From positions 487-5,560 of the forward strand of contig PLBX01000064.1 of NCBI GenBank assembly GCA_003135495.1: a DNA stretch of 5,074 nt, given 5' to 3'. The notes under the pieces are model-generated. The model saw nothing but the letters and a program-made list of their open reading frames with translations. It was not told the DNA's origin and ran no database searches. Shown one piece after another: positions 1 through 5,074 of the stretch. The number at the start of each line of letters is the position of its first letter. Positions within the stretch are counted from its first letter, which is position 1. Source of the stretch: Acidobacteriaceae bacterium (GTDB lineage: Bacteria; Acidobacteriota; Terriglobia; Terriglobales; Acidobacteriaceae). Made by a program: the position numbers and the translations under genes.

Positions 1-1535
1 TCTGCACTTCGATTCCAACTGGTGATAATGCCATCGAGATTCATACTGATGATCGCTTCATCGGATGAATCTACGATCGCAGCCAGCAGCCCGCTTGCTC
101 GCTCGGCCGCCTTTCGTTCGGTGATGTCCCACAGCATGTTGACCCCGCCGACGATCTGGCCTTCGGCGTCCCGTAAGGGCCTGGGATAGGGAGTGAACCA
201 GACACGCTTACCGTCGGGTCTTTCGGCGATGCATTCCATACCGTCCATGATGCGGCCCTCTTTGAGCGCGACCGCCATCGGGCACTGGTCGTGCGGCAGA
301 GGCGTTCCATCTGGCAGGAACATCTTCCAACTAACACACCAATGGTCCGTACCTAGCTCAGGCATACGACCTGAAAATTCGACAGCCGCTGGGTTGAAGT
401 GCGTGAGCCGACCTTCGGCATCCGTCGTATAAATAGCGGCGGGAAGCATGTCAATCGTCTCGCGAAAGAGCCGCTCGCTCTCGCGCAATCGGTCTTCCAT
501 TACCTTGCGATCACTGATGTCACGGATGAAGCAACGCGTATGAGCGAACTTACCGTCTTCAAACAGCGCATTCGAATCGATGAGCACGTGGCGAACTGAG
601 CCGTCCTTGCACCGCAGCCGCGCCTCGTACTCGCGTAACACTTCTCCTCTTCCTAAGCGGTTGAGAATGTCCTCCGGCACCGGTGTGTCGAGGTGAAATT
701 CAGAGATGCTGTGGCCGATATACTCTTCCGCTTGGTAGCCGAGAAGATCCAGTTCGGTCTGGTTCGCCCAAAGAATTCTGCCATTACCCCCCACCCAGTG
801 CATGCCGATGGTCGCATTATCGATAAAGTCACGGAGTTTCGTTTCGCTCCTCCTAAGCGCTATCTCGGTGTTCTTGCGCTCCGCAACTTCTGTTTTCAGG
901 CTGTCGACCCGTTTCAGAGTTTGATAGGCAGCGGAGGCGAATTTGCCAAGGGAACTCATGATCCGCTCGTCCTCTGCATCAAACTGGAGGCTCTCGTCAT
1001 GAGCGATGGCCCAAATCGTTCCTATCGGTTCGTCAGCGACGTGGAATGGAATGAGCAACACTTCGACAACTGGCGGTGTGATCGTAGAAGGGATCGGATA
1101 ATACCGTTCAGGGTGTGAGAGCAGTAGACTGTAATTTCGATCCAACACCGTACCACAGGGACTGGCATCACGCGGCATTGTGCCGCCAAAATACCGGGCC
1201 CATTGCCCGGCCACGGCGTGCCATCTGAAGATTTCTTGTCCTTCTTCCTCCTCAAGAATGCTGACGCCCGCCGACTGAGCCCGAGACAGCTCCAATGCCA
1301 TCTCGACGAGCTTTTGCAACACGTTCTGAGGCGAATTGGCCATCTCCTGCGCGAGTGCCGATAGCGCGCGACTTTCTGCTTGGTAGTCCGGCGATCGCGA
1401 TGGACGTTTTCTCAGTTCGCACGTATTGATCACCGACTCTAGCGGTACGCGGAACTCATCGCCTAATGAAGACTCCGTCGTCACCCCTGACGTGATCCGC
1501 TTTTCGGAACTTTGACGTTGAACCACTCTGTTCAT
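1..1535 (-). CDS. GAF-PAS-PAS-PAS sensor protein, probable histidine kinase N-terminal part (3' end beyond window)
   Basis: I translated the minus strand from the ATG at 1535-1533. The frame stays open for 511 codons and runs off the left edge. Residues 1-52 are a polar linker. A GAF domain spans about 55-207 (RALSALAQEMA near the start, PIGTIWAIAHD near 170-180, FDAEDERIMSSLGKFASAAY at the end). A short coiled coil follows at 205-232. PAS 1 spans about 232-345 (FIDNATIGMHWV, ending FIRDISDRK). PAS 2 spans about 352-475 (HDQCPMAVALKEGR, ending NMLWDITERK). PAS 3 starts at about 485 (IVDSSDEAIISMNLDGIITS) and is cut by the edge. Proteins of this layout sense signals in the cytoplasm and usually end in a HisKA or HWE kinase module, which would lie outside the window; that part is inferred. 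GGTGA seven bases before the ATG is only a modest ribosome site. The frame stays open upstream into receiver-domain sequence, so this ATG may be an internal methionine of a longer REC-GAF-PAS protein. Confidence 0.88.
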   Translation of the reverse strand, partial: MNRVVQRQSSEKRITSGVTTESSLGDEFRVPLESVINTCELRKRPSRSPDYQAESRALSALAQEMANSPQNVLQKLVEMALELSRAQSAGVSILEEEEGQEIFRWHAVAGQWARYFGGTMPRDASPCGTVLDRNYSLLLSHPERYYPIPSTITPPVVEVLLIPFHVADEPIGTIWAIAHDESLQFDAEDERIMSSLGKFASAAYQTLKRVDSLKTEVAERKNTEIALRRSETKLRDFIDNATIGMHWVGGNGRILWANQTELDLLGYQAEEYIGHSISEFHLDTPVPEDILNRLGRGEVLREYEARLRCKDGSVRHVLIDSNALFEDGKFAHTRCFIRDISDRKVMEDRLRESERLFRETIDMLPAAIYTTDAEGRLTHFNPAAVEFSGRMPELGTDHWCVSWKMFLPDGTPLPHDQCPMAVALKEGRIMDGMECIAERPDGKRVWFTPYPRPLRDAEGQIVGGVNMLWDITERKAAERASGLLAAIVDSSDEAIISMNLDGIITSWNRSA

Positions 1536-1548
1536 AACGGTCACCAAA

Positions 1549-1872
1549 TTAAGAGCCAGATCGACCTTGGCGTTCGCTCCGCTTTCCGCCGCTTGCCCTG
1601 GGAACGATTATCGGATCATTCTGGCTGATCAGGATAGCCGCAGATTCAGGAACTTCCCTGCGGATGATTCGGGTTGCCTCGATCCCATTCATTTGAGGCA
1701 TGGAGATGTCCATGAGAATAAGATCAGGACGCAGGGATTTCGCCTTCTCAACGGCTTCAACACCGTTTATCCCCTCCCCACACACAAGCCACCTGGGGTT
1801 TAACGACAATAGGGAGCGGAGTTCGCGCACGACGATTTCGTTGTCGTCGACGAGGAGAATGCGTACCGCCAC
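1549..1872 (-). CDS. Response regulator receiver (REC) domain with frameshifted C-terminus
   Basis: This is a 107-residue reading frame starting with GTG at 1872-1870 and preceded by a weak GGGACGG ribosome site. It is a clear CheY-like receiver: acidic pair D9-D10 in RILLVDDNE, phosphoacceptor D55 in LILMDISMPQMNG, and conserved Ser83 in ILISQ. Such domains accept phosphate from a histidine kinase. Homology ends at about residue 90 (QNDPIIV). The last 17 residues are low-complexity and unlike the family. The expected continuation (GQAAESGA, then AKVDLALNLV, the conserved Lys and helix 5) appears in the +1 frame from about 1601 and runs without a stop into the GAF-PAS frame, past its ATG at 1535. 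So either a base was lost or gained in the CCC/GGG stretch at 1595-1602, or one fused gene has decayed, or the read has an error. No DNA-binding output domain is present. Confidence 0.82.
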   Translation of the reverse strand: MAVRILLVDDNEIVVRELRSLLSLNPRWLVCGEGINGVEAVEKAKSLRPDLILMDISMPQMNGIEATRIIRREVPESAAILISQNDPIIVPRASGGKRSERQGRSGS

Positions 1873-1910
1873 AGAACACCGTCCCAGCTTGACACTTGCG
1901 CTGAATCAGA

Positions 1911-1937
1911 AGTATATACGCTCGATCCCATGAGCAA
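1911..1937 (-). promoter_or_regulatory. Weak candidate promoter for the REC/sensor locus
   Basis: On the minus strand, TATACT (1916-1911) is a good -10 box. TTGCTC (1937-1932) matches three of six positions of a -35 box, with a 15-base spacer that is shorter than ideal. It would place the transcript start about 30 bases before the GTG of the REC gene. This is pattern matching only; sigma-factor preference in this organism is unknown. Confidence 0.3.
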
Positions 1938-2573
1938 TACGGGATTAGGAACAAAAAATGCATACAGCACTCACCCTAGAGCGCCTAAACGATTTAACTG
2001 ATTGATTCTTAGTTCTGGGGTTCCGTACGTCGCTTAAGCGCTCACATTTTCCGCGGTCAATTGCCACTTTCAACCCAGACGTATCTCCCCAAGGCAGGTT
2101 GACTCTGGAAAGAGAGAAGCAAACTGACAAGAAGCTGACCAAATTCGCGAGACAGATCAACGCACAGCTCAGCCTGGTCTCGAAAAGAAGTGGATGAAGC
2201 CAAGACGGGTTGAAGGAAGCTAAGGCAGGCTGCCTGTTAAGCCGCATGTGTTCACTGATGTCGACCGGGCGAAGCTAGCTCTTCGCAGTAGTAGAGGACC
2301 TCGGATCAGGCGAAAAGTTTTCGCGTAGCGAAGCCAGGATTAGCGATACAGGAAAATGTCGGCGTTCCTACGCTACGCCGCTGATTGGCCTATCTGCTTG
2401 TCAAGGTTATGAATATAAAGAAGGCACTCTTATATCGGACCTGCCCTTCGGTCACATAAAAAAGCGTGCCGCATAGTTAGTTCGCAAATATATTCGGGTT
2501 TGAAGTAATTTCCCATTGGTCTTTTCTTCAAGCTTGCCGGCCAATCATTTAGTGGTTAACAGTGAGATTAGAA
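1938..2573. other. Intergenic region without a convincing gene
   Basis: About 640 bp separate the divergent REC gene (minus) and the small membrane-protein gene (plus). I found no reading frame with recognisable protein character: the 100-codon minus-strand frame at 1945-2247 has no domain, no good ribosome site and odd composition. No tRNA-like cloverleaf with a TpsiC motif was seen. The left half (1960-2250) is featureless apart from an 11-bp interrupted palindrome at 2226-2236. The right half holds a cluster of short inverted repeats (2269-2380), then AT-rich sequence up to the next gene. A poor promoter candidate there is TTGCCG, 17 bases, TAACAG, just before the ribosome site of the next gene. 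Confidence 0.55.
2269..2380. repeat. Cluster of short inverted repeats
   Basis: Several perfect inverted repeats sit within 112 bp. GCGAAG pairs with CTTCGC around a 6-base loop (2269-2286). GCGAAAA and TTTTCGC flank a single G (2310-2324). TCGC-GTA-GCGA lies at 2321-2331. CGGCGT pairs with ACGCCG around nine bases (2360-2380). GCGTAGCG at 2323-2330 is also the exact reverse complement of CGCTACGC at 2371-2378, so a longer-range stem is possible. No T-run follows, so it does not look like an intrinsic terminator. It may be a structured leader, an operator region or a decayed repetitive palindromic element; which one cannot be told from this sequence. Confidence 0.5.
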
Positions 2574-2579
2574 AAGGAG
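2574..2579 (+). promoter_or_regulatory. Strong ribosome binding site AAGGAG
   Basis: AAGGAG lies six bases before the ATG at 2586. It decides the start of the small membrane-protein gene in favour of this ATG over the in-frame GTG at 2562, which lies upstream of the site. Confidence 0.85.
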
Positions 2580-2585
2580 TACACA

Positions 2586-2846
2586 ATGCAGGATAAAGTT
2601 CGTAGCGGTGTTTCAGAGGATCGCTTTACAGGAGCCATCGAATCGCAGACATCCAAAATACCAAGCTCAGGATACTTGGCCGCGGCGTTTGGAGCTATTG
2701 CGGCTTCAGCCATTTTGAAGATTGTAGGCAAAGACGACTGGGCCCTGTTCGTCGGACAATGGCCCGCGGCGTTTATGTTGATGGGTGTTTACAACAAAAT
2801 GGTCAAGCAGCACGGCTCAGACGCGTACAGTCAAGCCGCCGCTTAG
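2586..2846 (+). CDS. Small two-helix membrane protein of unknown function (86 aa)
   Basis: The start is the ATG six bases after AAGGAG; the stop is TAG at 2844-2846. The polar N-terminus (1-28) is followed by two hydrophobic segments. The first is at about 29-47 (GYLAAAFGAIAASAILKIV). The second is at about 52-69 (WALFVGQWPAAFMLMGVY) and is followed by the basic stretch NKMVKQ. A short GKDD turn joins them, which suggests a helical hairpin in the inner membrane. I associate the pattern of a two-helix hairpin ending GVYNKMVK with short hypothetical proteins of Acidobacteriota and similar soil bacteria, but know no function for them and make no assignment. It is the only complete and apparently undamaged gene in the window. 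It stands alone: divergent from the REC gene and about 150 bp ahead of a pseudogene on the same strand. An independent promoter is likely but not clearly visible. Confidence 0.85.
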   Translation: MQDKVRSGVSEDRFTGAIESQTSKIPSSGYLAAAFGAIAASAILKIVGKDDWALFVGQWPAAFMLMGVYNKMVKQHGSDAYSQAAA

Positions 2847-2984
2847 CCGGTCAAATCCTGGACGGGGCGCTCTCCATGCGGGATGGGTGGCCCTGTCTTC
2901 CCCCTTAGGAGATATCAGTCGCTGTTGCCCACGAACTGGCGGGATCGGCTTCCGCGCTGCTAGTACTCCAGCAGATCAGTTCCG

Positions 2985-2990
2985 AAGGAA
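2985..2990 (+). promoter_or_regulatory. Ribosome binding site AAGGAA of the broken secreted-protein gene
   Basis: AAGGAA ends nine bases before the ATG at 3000. It supports that ATG as the ancestral start, even though the frame meets TGA after seven codons. Confidence 0.6.
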
Positions 2991-2999
2991 AAAATTAAC

Positions 3000-3275
3000 A
3001 TGAAAACCGTAATCGGTTTCTGATTTTCGGCGTCCTGCCAGGTGCCAGCGCAAGACATCCAGTCTTGCCCCCTGCACAAAGAACACACGAAAGAGGCTAC
3101 GCAGCACCAGGCCGATGTGGAGAAACACGGTGATGAGGCAATGGGATTTCCGCATGACAAAACCTCTCACCATTTCCACCTGTACTCAGATGGTGGTGCA
3201 ATCGAAGTAACCGTGAACGACAGCAAAAATTCCCAAAACGTGCAAGCAATTCGGTCGCATTTGCGAGCCATGGCC
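3000..3275 (+). pseudogene. Broken gene for a secreted protein with an HHF motif, N-terminal half only
   Basis: The ATG at 3000 follows an AAGGAA site and begins a typical signal peptide (MKTVIGF), but TGA at 3021-3023 stops it. The same frame then gives a well-formed mature region: QDIQSCPLHKEH, a stretch with GDEAMGFPHDKTSHHFHL, then DGGAIEVTVND and IRSHLRAMA. I recognise this as a family of exported hypothetical proteins with the signature MGFxHxKTxHHF, in which the helix is normally followed by a second domain with a PMFVH-like motif. The family's function is not known to me; the many His residues might bind metal. The second half is missing: at about 3260-3275 the sequence passes into IS3-family remnant on the other strand. 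A frame from the GTG at 3042 stays open to 3488, but its last 70 codons are antisense IS sequence, so it is not a natural protein. Confidence 0.7.
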
Positions 3276-3298
3276 AGGATCGCCTGGGTCAGCTCATC
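3260..3298 (-). pseudogene. Short OrfB fragment of the IS3 remnant
   Basis: Thirteen codons on the minus strand, DELTQAILAMARK, resemble the region just before HPRFGYRRI in IS3-family OrfB (the DDE integrase subunit). It follows the OrfA tail after a few bases, so the end of OrfA and the start of OrfB, roughly 250-300 bp, have been deleted. The motif then breaks off in sequence belonging to the secreted-protein pseudogene. Confidence 0.5.
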
Positions 3299-3299
3299 T

Positions 3300-3495
3300 C
3301 GCCTGGTCCATCTTCAGCCCGCCGTAGTCCTTCCGCCAGCGGTAGAACGACTGGATCGTGGAACTGGAGAAGGAGAACGGAAAGTTGAAGCGGCTGATCT
3401 GGGCTGTGGGGTCGTTTTTCCGCTCGCGATGCTTACCTTCGATCTGCCGCAGCATCGTCACGATTTGCTCTGGATTGTTACCTCTTGATCGGCAT
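3300..3495 (-). pseudogene. IS3-family OrfA fragment, multiply frameshifted
   Basis: OrfA is the helix-turn-helix and leucine-zipper protein of IS3 elements; with OrfB it forms the transposase. The likely original start is the ATG at 3495-3493, after GGGAGG. MPIKR is read there, but an extra T makes TAA. Family sequence resumes one base later as NNPEQIVTMLRQIE. A second shift at an extra G then leads to VSIASGKTTPQ. Next, 44 bp of foreign orientation (3360-3403) replace the expected seven or so codons. Sense sequence returns at 3359 with TIQSFYRWRKDYGGLKMDQA, the second helix of the DNA-binding domain. The frame then ends in TGA. One open frame (3294-3530) covers the region, but only by crossing these lesions, so it is not a functional OrfA. 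Confidence 0.75.
3361..3399 (+). other. Inverted 39-bp piece of the OrfA leucine zipper
   Basis: The plus strand reads exactly 13 codons, ELEKENGKLKRLI. This is what follows the YGGLKMDQA segment in IS3 OrfA proteins (DQAkrLKELEKEN...). All other OrfA pieces here are on the minus strand. The zipper piece has therefore been flipped and moved upstream of the helix-turn-helix segment it should follow. Confidence 0.7.
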
Positions 3496-3559
3496 GACCA
3501 GCTTTTTCCTCCCAGTGGATTCTCTCTCATTCCACTTGGTACAAAAATCCCCGGTCACG

Positions 3560-4021
3560 TCACTCCCCGCTTTTGTGCCGTGCAGCCATGCATGTCCATT
3601 GAGAGGTCTGGCATGGCTGAGCCGATCTCTCCGGAATGCCAATGATGGATAGGAACTTACTCCAGCGTCCGTGTCCGCATAACTTTTTATACTCGCCCAG
3701 AAGGCCTCCTATGTGGGTGGCAACATCCTTCGCTGAGCGACCGGCCGTTTTGAGATCGCGCCTCAGATCCAGTTCATCGTCTTGCTCACTTGTGGACAGA
3801 TCGCAGAACAGTTCGTCCAGTTCTTTATCGGAAACGTCAGGTTCGATGACTGCCCTCTGGATCGCCTGGACCTCCTCTTTTACTTCCTGAGCTGCGCGGG
3901 CCTCGATCATTACCTGCGTCGGTCGCTTCCAACCATACGCCCTCACCTTGTCTATAAGAGCGCTTGCCTCTCGGACTGGAAGACTCTGGACCTCATTTGC
4001 TTTGTAACCAGCTTTCTCTAG
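3560..4021 (-). pseudogene. DUF3102-like protein, truncated at both ends
   Basis: The minus-strand frame is open from the IS5 junction (about 4021) to TGA at 3562-3560. The first part, LEKAGYKANEVQSLPVREAS followed by ALIDKVRAYGW, looks like a short helical module found near the ends of various phage and plasmid proteins. An acidic linker follows (DKELDELFCDL, EQDDELDL). Then comes the DUF3102 signature: THIGGLLGEYKKLCGHGRWS and KFLSIIGIPERSAQ. In that family the motif continues RYMRLA. Here it gives way to PCQTSQWTC and stops, so the 3' end is lost beside the IS3 remnant. DUF3102 proteins are usually linked with plasmids, phages and integrated elements and may bind DNA, but no function is established. 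A GTG at 3946 could start a shorter product, without a good ribosome site. The true 5' end presumably lies beyond the IS5 element. Confidence 0.6.
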
Positions 4022-4046
4022 CAGGCTGCGGAAAAATGGACTCCGC
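4022..4046. repeat. Candidate terminal inverted repeat and hairpin of the IS5-family element
   Basis: CAGGCTGCGGAAAAATGG begins here, just inside the CTAG. GCGGA (4028-4032) pairs with TCCGC (4042-4046) around nine bases, giving a small hairpin at the element's tip. The partner repeat should be at the other end, outside the window. Confidence 0.5.
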
Positions 4047-4159
4047 GACTTAGATTCTCTCCAGTCTCAGTGATTTTGTGATTCGGGAAGGGGCCTGGCT
4101 GCATCCGCTGGTGTCCCGCGGATTCATTTTCGGGCCTGCGAGCACACTGCGACCTCGGC

Positions 4160-5074
4160 TTACGTTGCTTGAATCGCCAGATTCCTCATACGGACTAAGT
4201 TGTAGGCCGCGGCCGCGAAGGTGAAGACCCATCCCACCTTGAAGATTCCACGATGCCGAACCTTCCGCAATAGCGCGATCGTCTTCAGCCATCCGAAACA
4301 CTCTTCAATACGCTTCCTTTTCCTCTGACGGATGGCATATCCGACGTGCTGCGTGGTGCGAGCATCAATCGCACTCCCACCGGGTCGCTCCAGGTTCTGT
4401 GCCACATGCGGCGTGACCTTTAGATTTCGGCACTCGGCCACGAAATCCGCCGTGTCGTAGGCCTTGTCGCCTCCCACCGTTACCTGTCTCGTGCCCGGAA
4501 TCTGTTCCAGCATCACCAGCGCGGCATCGCGCTCCGCCGTTCCGTTCGCCTCGAACACCTCGGTGTTCACGATCAGCCCGTGGCGGTTCTCCACCAGCAG
4601 ATTCCCGTTGTAACTCAGCTTGGCTTCCTTGCCCTTGCCTTTGCGTGCCATCTTGGCATCCGGGTCCGTCTTCGATGCGTGCGTCTCGTTGGACCGCTTC
4701 TCCCCGTGGAAATCTACCGTCGCATTGCCAGGATCGTCCGGCGGAACGGCGTTCTTCGCATCCTTTCGCTGAAAACTTTTCAAACTCGCCCACGCTTCCA
4801 GCAGCGTCCCGTCCACGGTGAAGTGCTCGTCCGAGAGTAGACTCCGCTCCCGTGCCTGCTGGAGCACAGCTTGGAAGAAGGCTTCGGCAATATCCCCATC
4901 GAGCAACCGCTCGCGGTTCTTGGTAAAAACGGTCACGTCCCAGACGGAGTCATCCATTTTCAAGCCCACGAACCAACGGAACAGCAGGTTATAGTCGAGC
5001 TGTTCCATCAACAGCCGTTCGCTGCGCACCGAGTACAGCGCTTGCAGCAGGAGCGCCCGCAACAACTTCTCCGG
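4160..5074 (-). CDS. IS5-family transposase (N-terminus beyond window)
   Basis: The minus-strand frame enters at the right edge as PEKLLRALLLQALYSVRSER and runs 304 codons to TAA at 4162-4160. The first ~35 residues fit the DUF772 N-terminal domain of IS5-type transposases (SERLLMEQLDYNLLFRWFVG). A DDE nuclease domain follows. The catalytic residues appear present: Asp in TVDGTLLEAW (codon near 4813), Asp in VGGDKAYDTADF (near 4468), and Glu in RKRIEECFGWLK (near 4306), with the usual Lys six or seven residues on. The C-terminus ends in a hydrophobic AAAAYNLVRMRNL helix, as in the family. No frameshift or stop is seen, so this copy may be recent and active, unlike the IS3 remnant beside it. 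The TTG at 5065 is not the true start; some 40-70 more residues should precede the window edge. Confidence 0.93.
   Translation of the reverse strand, partial: PEKLLRALLLQALYSVRSERLLMEQLDYNLLFRWFVGLKMDDSVWDVTVFTKNRERLLDGDIAEAFFQAVLQQARERSLLSDEHFTVDGTLLEAWASLKSFQRKDAKNAVPPDDPGNATVDFHGEKRSNETHASKTDPDAKMARKGKGKEAKLSYNGNLLVENRHGLIVNTEVFEANGTAERDAALVMLEQIPGTRQVTVGGDKAYDTADFVAECRNLKVTPHVAQNLERPGGSAIDARTTQHVGYAIRQRKRKRIEECFGWLKTIALLRKVRHRGIFKVGWVFTFAAAAYNLVRMRNLAIQAT

Larger units (their letters stand above)
3260..3557 (-). mobile_element. Scrambled remnant of an IS3-family insertion sequence
   Basis: Minus-strand pieces match IS3-family OrfA and OrfB but not in one frame or order. From right to left they are a possible end (TGACCGGGG at 3557, TG being typical of IS3 ends), the OrfA start, its middle and helix-turn-helix tail, then a few codons of OrfB. 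More than 80 percent of a usual 1.2-1.5 kb element is missing, and I see no partner terminal repeat at 3260. The left border is set by the junction with the secreted-protein gene. The right border is uncertain and could be a few bases further out. Confidence 0.7.
4019..5074 (-). mobile_element. IS5-family insertion sequence (one end and most of the transposase; continues past the window)
   Basis: The element covers the right end of the window. Its inner border is placed at the CTAG at 4018-4021, directly followed by GCAGGCTGCGGAAAAA, which resembles terminal repeats of IS5-type elements. CTAG fits the four-base targets favoured by some of them. The DUF3102-like frame is open right up to this point, which supports an insertion into that gene. 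The other end and a matching CTAG copy lie outside the window, so the border is not proven to the base. Confidence 0.72.

Noticed and set aside
693..1118. A 141-codon open frame on the plus strand
   Set aside because: It is antisense to the GAF and PAS domains of the sensor gene, has no ribosome site and no recognisable domain.
2224..2236. GCAGGCTGC, shared with the IS5 tip at 4021-4029
   Set aside because: Only nine bases match and the following bases differ (CTG instead of GGAAAAA). It is more simply an 11-bp interrupted palindrome. A solo IS5 end is not supported.
1945..2247. A 100-codon open frame on the minus strand
   Set aside because: It has no recognisable domain and a composition unlike a real protein, and it overlaps the likely promoter region of the REC gene.
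2438..2463. GACC/GGTC hairpin followed by an A-run, a possible terminator
   Set aside because: On the plus strand the run is A, not T. On the minus strand the T-run comes before the hairpin. The stem is only four pairs.
2847..2984. Gap after the small membrane-protein gene, examined for a terminator or small RNA
   Set aside because: Only short GC-rich stems without a T-run were found; nothing supportable.
3042..3488. A 148-codon plus-strand frame starting at GTG
   Set aside because: Its first part is the mature region of the broken secreted protein, and its last 70 codons are mostly antisense IS3 sequence. It has no ribosome site of its own, so it is treated as part of a pseudogene.
4365..4793. 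Overlapping 142-codon minus-strand frame inside the transposase, and an 86-codon plus-strand frame at 4580-4840
   Set aside because: Both are shadows of the GC-rich IS5 transposase gene, with low-complexity translations and no family resemblance.

Overview
The window looks like accessory or decaying chromosome from an environmental bacterium. My best guess is Acidobacteriota. That rests only on protein style: the REC/GAF/PAS sensor, a small two-helix membrane protein and a secreted protein with an HHF motif all resemble proteins I associate with that phylum. No rRNA or marker gene supports it. I see no tRNA, rRNA or CRISPR array.

Left part (1-1937, minus strand): a signalling locus. A GTG-started response-regulator receiver (REC) domain is read from 1872 and is followed directly by a long GAF-PAS-PAS-PAS sensor open to the window edge. 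The last helix of the REC domain is encoded in the frame of the GAF-PAS gene, not in the REC frame. The two look like one ancestral REC-GAF-PAS gene, or a tightly joined pair, split by a one-base frameshift near 1600. A weak promoter candidate lies upstream.

Middle (1938-2999): about 650 bp with no convincing gene but a cluster of short inverted repeats, then an intact 86-residue two-helix membrane protein with a strong ribosome binding site.

Right part (3000-5074): a graveyard of broken genes and insertion sequences. A secreted-protein gene has a damaged signal peptide and loses its 3' half at the junction with a scrambled IS3-family remnant. That remnant has two frameshifts, an internal deletion, and a 39-bp piece of its own coding sequence sitting inverted. 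Next comes a minus-strand DUF3102-like gene fragment, cut at its 3' end next to the IS3 remnant and at its 5' end by an IS5-family element. The IS5 transposase is open to the right window edge and keeps its DDE residues.

Apart from the possible pairing of REC and sensor, nothing suggests these genes work together. I found no defence, biosynthetic or other new multi-gene system. The most unusual signals are the frameshifted REC/sensor junction, the micro-inversion inside the IS3 remnant, and the double lesion in the signal peptide.
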